From the NCBI GenBank assembly GCA_903888815.1, contig CAISVC010000619.1:1-8780 (forward strand): a stretch of DNA of 8,780 nt. Direction: 5' to 3'. The notes under the pieces are model-generated. The model was not told where the DNA came from, did no database searches, and saw only the letters and a list, made by a program, of their open reading frames with translations. Positions 5,641-8,780 of the stretch are shown in pieces. The stretch comes from an uncultured Fibrobacterota bacterium (lineage in GTDB: Bacteria > Fibrobacterota > Chitinivibrionia > Chitinivibrionales > Chitinispirillaceae). Every line of letters starts with the position of its first letter. The first letter of the stretch is position 1. A program made the translations under genes and the position numbers.

Positions 5641-8262
5641 ATGGAAAATAGCCTGATTTACAAATACTGGGGCAAGGCCCGGAGGAAGGAAAATGGGGCC
5701 GGTTACGACTACCATTTGTTGCCGTATCATTGCCTGGATGTGGCGGCGGTGGGAAGGGTGTGGCTGGAACAGGATCATGCTTTGCGTGAACGTATTGCCT
5801 TTGCTTTGGGAATGAATAAAGACGATAATCGGTTTTATAAAACAATCTGCCTGTTTTTTGCTCTCCATGATTTCGGTAAATTTGATATACGTTTCCAATC
5901 CAAAGTACCTGAGATCAGGAATGTTATCTGGGAAGGTTTAAACCATGGTGACTTACTGCTGAGTCAAGCACAAATTTCAGAATTCGATCATGGTAAATCC
6001 GGGTATGATACGTTCATTAAACATTATCCTCAGCTATTTGGATTAAACGAACCAGATTTTGATTTGTTGGATAAATGGAAACCGTGGATTGCCTCCGTGA
6101 CCGGGCATCACGGAGTAATCCCACAAAATGCGGATTGGCATAATCCAAGCGTTGAATTAAAGATAATCGAACACGACAGACAAGCGCGTACAGAATGGGT
6201 TCAGGCAATACTAAAGCTATTTGACAATGGTGATTTTAATATCCCCATTTTACCAGAGGCAAACCAGGCATTTATTGCTGGCTTCTGCTCAGTTGCAGAC
6301 TGGATAGCCTCCAATGATTTATTCGTGCGCTGGTTGAGCGATGAGCGACCGTTGAATAATTACTTTGATGATTCGGTAGAGTATTGCAAGAAAACAGAAA
6401 TCATCAAGAATTTTGGGGTAGTTGGTCGTCATGCAGCAAAATTTACAGGTGTCAGAACGCTGCTTCCGGATAACAACACCCCTCGGCAGATACAAACGCT
6501 TATTGATGATCTGCCAAACGAAACGGGTCTCACAATAGTAGAAGGAACCACGGGTTCTGGAAAAACAGAAGCCGCATTGGCGTTGGCTTGGAAGTTGATT
6601 AGCACCGGTCATGCAGATGCTATCGTATTTGCCTTGCCTACGCAGGCTACTGCCGATGCAATGTTGGAACGGTTACAATGCCTCGCGCCCGTTCTGTTTG
6701 CTGGTGGAGATGCAAATCTTATACTCGCCCACGGCAAAGCGAAATACAATGCAATTTTTGCCAACCTTAAGTCAGCAGGTAAGCCAGATGCAAAAAAAGG
6801 CAATCAAAGCTCAGTTCAGTGCGCAGAATGGATTTCATCCAGCCGAAAGCGCGTTTTCCTCGGGCAGGTCGGCGTTTGCACGATTGATCAGGTACTGCTT
6901 TCCGTTCTGCCAATCCGGCACAACTTCGTTAGAAGTTTCGGTGTGATAAAAAGCGTTCTGATCGTTGATGAAGTGCATGCGTATGATCGGTACATGTATG
7001 GCGTGCTTGAAGAGGTACTCAAGCACCAGAAAGCAGCAGGAGGAAGTGCGATCCTGCTCTCTGCGACGCTTCCGGCAGTCCAGAAACAGGAATTGTTCGA
7101 GGCATGGCAAAAAGGATACGGTGTAACCATTGACGCAAATGCGCCCTATCCGCTTATCAGTAGGTTTCCGGTATCGGGAGATTTGTCCATCCACACATTA
7201 GACAAAAAAGAAATGCCACCGGACCGAGAGGTAGCGGTCCAGATAGTTGTATCGAAAGATATGGAACCGGGAGAGGTCGTTATAGAAAAACTGCTGGCTT
7301 CTGTAAAATGCGGGGCTACCATTGCTGTCGTGTGTAACTTAGTACAATCGGCACAGAGACTGGCTCAGAATCTTCGTAAAATCGACTCTGCTCCAGTTGA
7401 TATTTTTCATGCGCGGTATCGCTTCAAAGACCGTCAAGCCAAAGAGTCTGTTGCAAAAAAATTATATGGCAAAGATGCGCCGCGAACCACCGGAAGAATC
7501 CTTGTTGCCACTCAGGTTGTTGAACAAAGCCTTGATTTGGATTTTGACTGGTTGGTAACCCAGCTTTGCCCGGTGGATTTGCTTTTTCAACGTATGGGAC
7601 GTTTACACCGGCATGAACGAAGCCGACCAATAGGATTTGAGAATCCGTTCTGCACTATTTTAACAAATGATAGCGATGACTTTGCCGCTCACGAGATGAT
7701 TTATGGAGATGCCAGAATTTTGTGGCGGACCAGAGAACTGCTTAAAAAATGTAACAATTCTATTCAGTTTCCATCAGCCTATCGTCAGTGGATAGAAGCA
7801 GTATATGGACGAGAGGAATGGGTAGGCGAATTAGAACCGGATTCTGTAATCGGCAGAAGCTGCGCATTTAGAGAGATGCAAAAACTAATGTGGTACGAAG
7901 CCCAGCAACGGGCAACGAACGGAATGAATCAATTTGCCGATACCGATCAAAACGCCGCCAGTCTTACTCGGGGAAAAGAAATGGGGCTGGCTGTTGTACC
8001 TATTCAGGCGGGACAAACTGATAAAACCCTATTGGACGGCGAACAGCGTGTTAAAGTAAATGAATTCGAGTGGAGTGAATTACTTAATTTGAATACCATT
8101 TCCGTTCCTGCCGGATGGAAAGATTGGCTTCCACGGTTTGAGAACGGATACATATATTTGCCTATGACCCATGAGAGTAATGGCTGGACATGGCAAAAAG
8201 GGAAAAACTCGCTGAAATATACGGCCGATTACGGTTTGGAAAAATTGGAGGTTAACGAATGA
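5641..8262 (+). CDS. cas3: CRISPR-associated helicase/nuclease Cas3, type I-E
   Basis: Cas3 is recruited by target-bound Cascade, nicks the displaced strand with its HD nuclease and reels in DNA with its 3'-5' SF2 helicase. The 873-residue product carries an N-terminal HD domain with YHCLDVAAVG (29-38), ALHDFGK (74-80, metal-binding H76-D77), a further histidine at 102, TGHHG (154-158) and ADW (219-221). The helicase has Walker A GTTGSGKTEAAL (302-313), DEVH box VDEVHAYD (442-449), motif III LSATLPA (473-479), motif V VATQVVEQSLDLDFD (622-636) and motif VI QRMGRLHRHER (650-660). All catalytic residues are present. Length and the following cse1 indicate type I-E. The ATG at 5641 begins the family-typical N terminus (MENSLIYKYWGKA). 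The frame is open back to a TTG at 5608, inside a hairpin. The ribosome binding site is weak. Composition is A/T-richer than the genes to the left, suggesting transfer. Confidence 0.96.
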   Translation: MENSLIYKYWGKARRKENGAGYDYHLLPYHCLDVAAVGRVWLEQDHALRERIAFALGMNKDDNRFYKTICLFFALHDFGKFDIRFQSKVPEIRNVIWEGLNHGDLLLSQAQISEFDHGKSGYDTFIKHYPQLFGLNEPDFDLLDKWKPWIASVTGHHGVIPQNADWHNPSVELKIIEHDRQARTEWVQAILKLFDNGDFNIPILPEANQAFIAGFCSVADWIASNDLFVRWLSDERPLNNYFDDSVEYCKKTEIIKNFGVVGRHAAKFTGVRTLLPDNNTPRQIQTLIDDLPNETGLTIVEGTTGSGKTEAALALAWKLISTGHADAIVFALPTQATADAMLERLQCLAPVLFAGGDANLILAHGKAKYNAIFANLKSAGKPDAKKGNQSSVQCAEWISSSRKRVFLGQVGVCTIDQVLLSVLPIRHNFVRSFGVIKSVLIVDEVHAYDRYMYGVLEEVLKHQKAAGGSAILLSATLPAVQKQELFEAWQKGYGVTIDANAPYPLISRFPVSGDLSIHTLDKKEMPPDREVAVQIVVSKDMEPGEVVIEKLLASVKCGATIAVVCNLVQSAQRLAQNLRKIDSAPVDIFHARYRFKDRQAKESVAKKLYGKDAPRTTGRILVATQVVEQSLDLDFDWLVTQLCPVDLLFQRMGRLHRHERSRPIGFENPFCTILTNDSDDFAAHEMIYGDARILWRTRELLKKCNNSIQFPSAYRQWIEAVYGREEWVGELEPDSVIGRSCAFREMQKLMWYEAQQRATNGMNQFADTDQNAASLTRGKEMGLAVVPIQAGQTDKTLLDGEQRVKVNEFEWSELLNLNTISVPAGWKDWLPRFENGYIYLPMTHESNGWTWQKGKNSLKYTADYGLEKLEVNE

Positions 8263-8780
8263 ATTTATTAAAAGACCGATGGATACCAGTGAGAAAAGGA
8301 TCGCGGTTCGAGCAAATTTCCTATAAAAATTTGCTTTGTTCGGAACAGCCCGAACTCCAAGTGGCATTGCCACGGGATGATCTTGAACTGGCCTGTATTC
8401 AGCTGCTTGCTGCAATGACACAGGTGATTTTCATGCCTGCGGAGAAGAAGGAATTGAGAGCAAGAATTCAAACAACACTTACAGAGCGGGAATATGATGC
8501 AGGAATAAAAAAGTATGAAGATTGGTTTGATCTGGATCATCCGAAGTGGCCGTTCATGCAAATTCTTGATCCAGGGACAAATGAACCAACCCCGGTACAG
8601 AAGCTTTTTCCTGGGTTACCAGCAGGAAACAATCATTCTTTTTTTAATGGAAAAGCCGAATTTGAAAAGGTTTGTCCGTCATGTGCGGCCTTAGGTCTTT
8701 TCAACCTTTGTACCCACACACCAAATTTATCCGGAAAACACAAAGGGGGATTACGTGGTAATGCACCTGTTTCAACGATA
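8259..8780 (+). CDS. cse1: Cse1/CasA (Cas8e), large subunit of type I-E Cascade, 5' part only
   Basis: The first 174 residues of a protein that runs off the window. Cse1 recognises the PAM in the Cascade complex, helps open the target DNA and docks Cas3. It begins MNLLKDRWIPV, the hallmark N terminus of the family. KLFPGLPAGNNHSFFN (115-130) corresponds to the L1 loop region implicated in PAM contact and crRNA docking. CPSC (139-142) is a CxxC pair that forms half of a zinc site in several Cse1 proteins. LFNLCTHTPNLSGKHKGGLR (147-166), then GNAP and so on, is the conserved core motif ending 'GLRGxxP'. Full-length members have about 500 residues, so roughly two thirds lies downstream. The ATG overlaps the cas3 stop as ATGA (8259-8262), and a strong GGAGG (8247-8251) sits seven bases before it, so the two genes are translationally coupled. 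Confidence 0.95.
   Translation, partial: MNLLKDRWIPVRKGSRFEQISYKNLLCSEQPELQVALPRDDLELACIQLLAAMTQVIFMPAEKKELRARIQTTLTEREYDAGIKKYEDWFDLDHPKWPFMQILDPGTNEPTPVQKLFPGLPAGNNHSFFNGKAEFEKVCPSCAALGLFNLCTHTPNLSGKHKGGLRGNAPVSTI

Noticed and set aside
4299..8780. CRISPR repeat-spacer array in the window
   Set aside because: No unit of about 28-29 bases recurs at regular spacing. The array is expected beyond the window, usually after cas1-cas2 in type I-E loci.

Overview
The window looks like chromosomal DNA from a bacterium, probably a Gram-negative-type anaerobe assembled from a metagenome. No rRNA, tRNA or other marker fixes the lineage, so I do not name a phylum. The left half (about 1-4300) is GC-rich and holds housekeeping genes. 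The right half (about 4620-8780) is the 5' part of a type I-E CRISPR-Cas operon, and cas3 and cse1 are visibly richer in A/T than the genes on the left.

Layout. At 1-81 is the tail of a reading frame that resembles the N-terminal FAD-binding part of a phytoene-desaturase-like oxidoreductase. It runs head-on into a truncated class I/II aminotransferase on the minus strand (45-581). The two share a stretch of about 22 bases that codes sensibly on both strands, and both stop making sense right beyond it, so this looks like a recombination or assembly junction. Next is queF on the minus strand (811-1275), the last step of preQ1 synthesis for queuosine. A divergent control region separates it from a citrate synthase gene on the plus strand (1462-2838). 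Convergent to that is an RtcB-type RNA ligase (2904-4298, minus).

A 321-base gap (4299-4619) separates rtcB from the CRISPR genes. It contains an orphan 3' coding remnant (4372-4497), then a consensus -35 promoter overlapped by a near-perfect 18-bp palindrome, and then short direct and inverted repeats. These sites lie directly in front of a WYL-domain transcriptional regulator (4620-5591). Cas3 (helicase-nuclease, from 5641) follows after a 49-base gap containing two small hairpins, the second abutting the cas3 start codon. Cse1/Cas8e begins in an ATGA overlap with the cas3 stop codon and runs off the window.

How the genes work together. Cse1 is the large subunit of the Cascade surveillance complex. 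It recognises the PAM and recruits Cas3, which unwinds and degrades the target DNA. The WYL protein is the likely regulator of the operon, and the palindrome and repeats at its promoter are candidate operators. The rest of Cascade, cas1/cas2 and the CRISPR array are not in this window and would be expected downstream. The cas genes themselves are a recognisable type I-E system. The parts least explained by known annotation are the regulatory architecture around the WYL gene and the chimeric left end.
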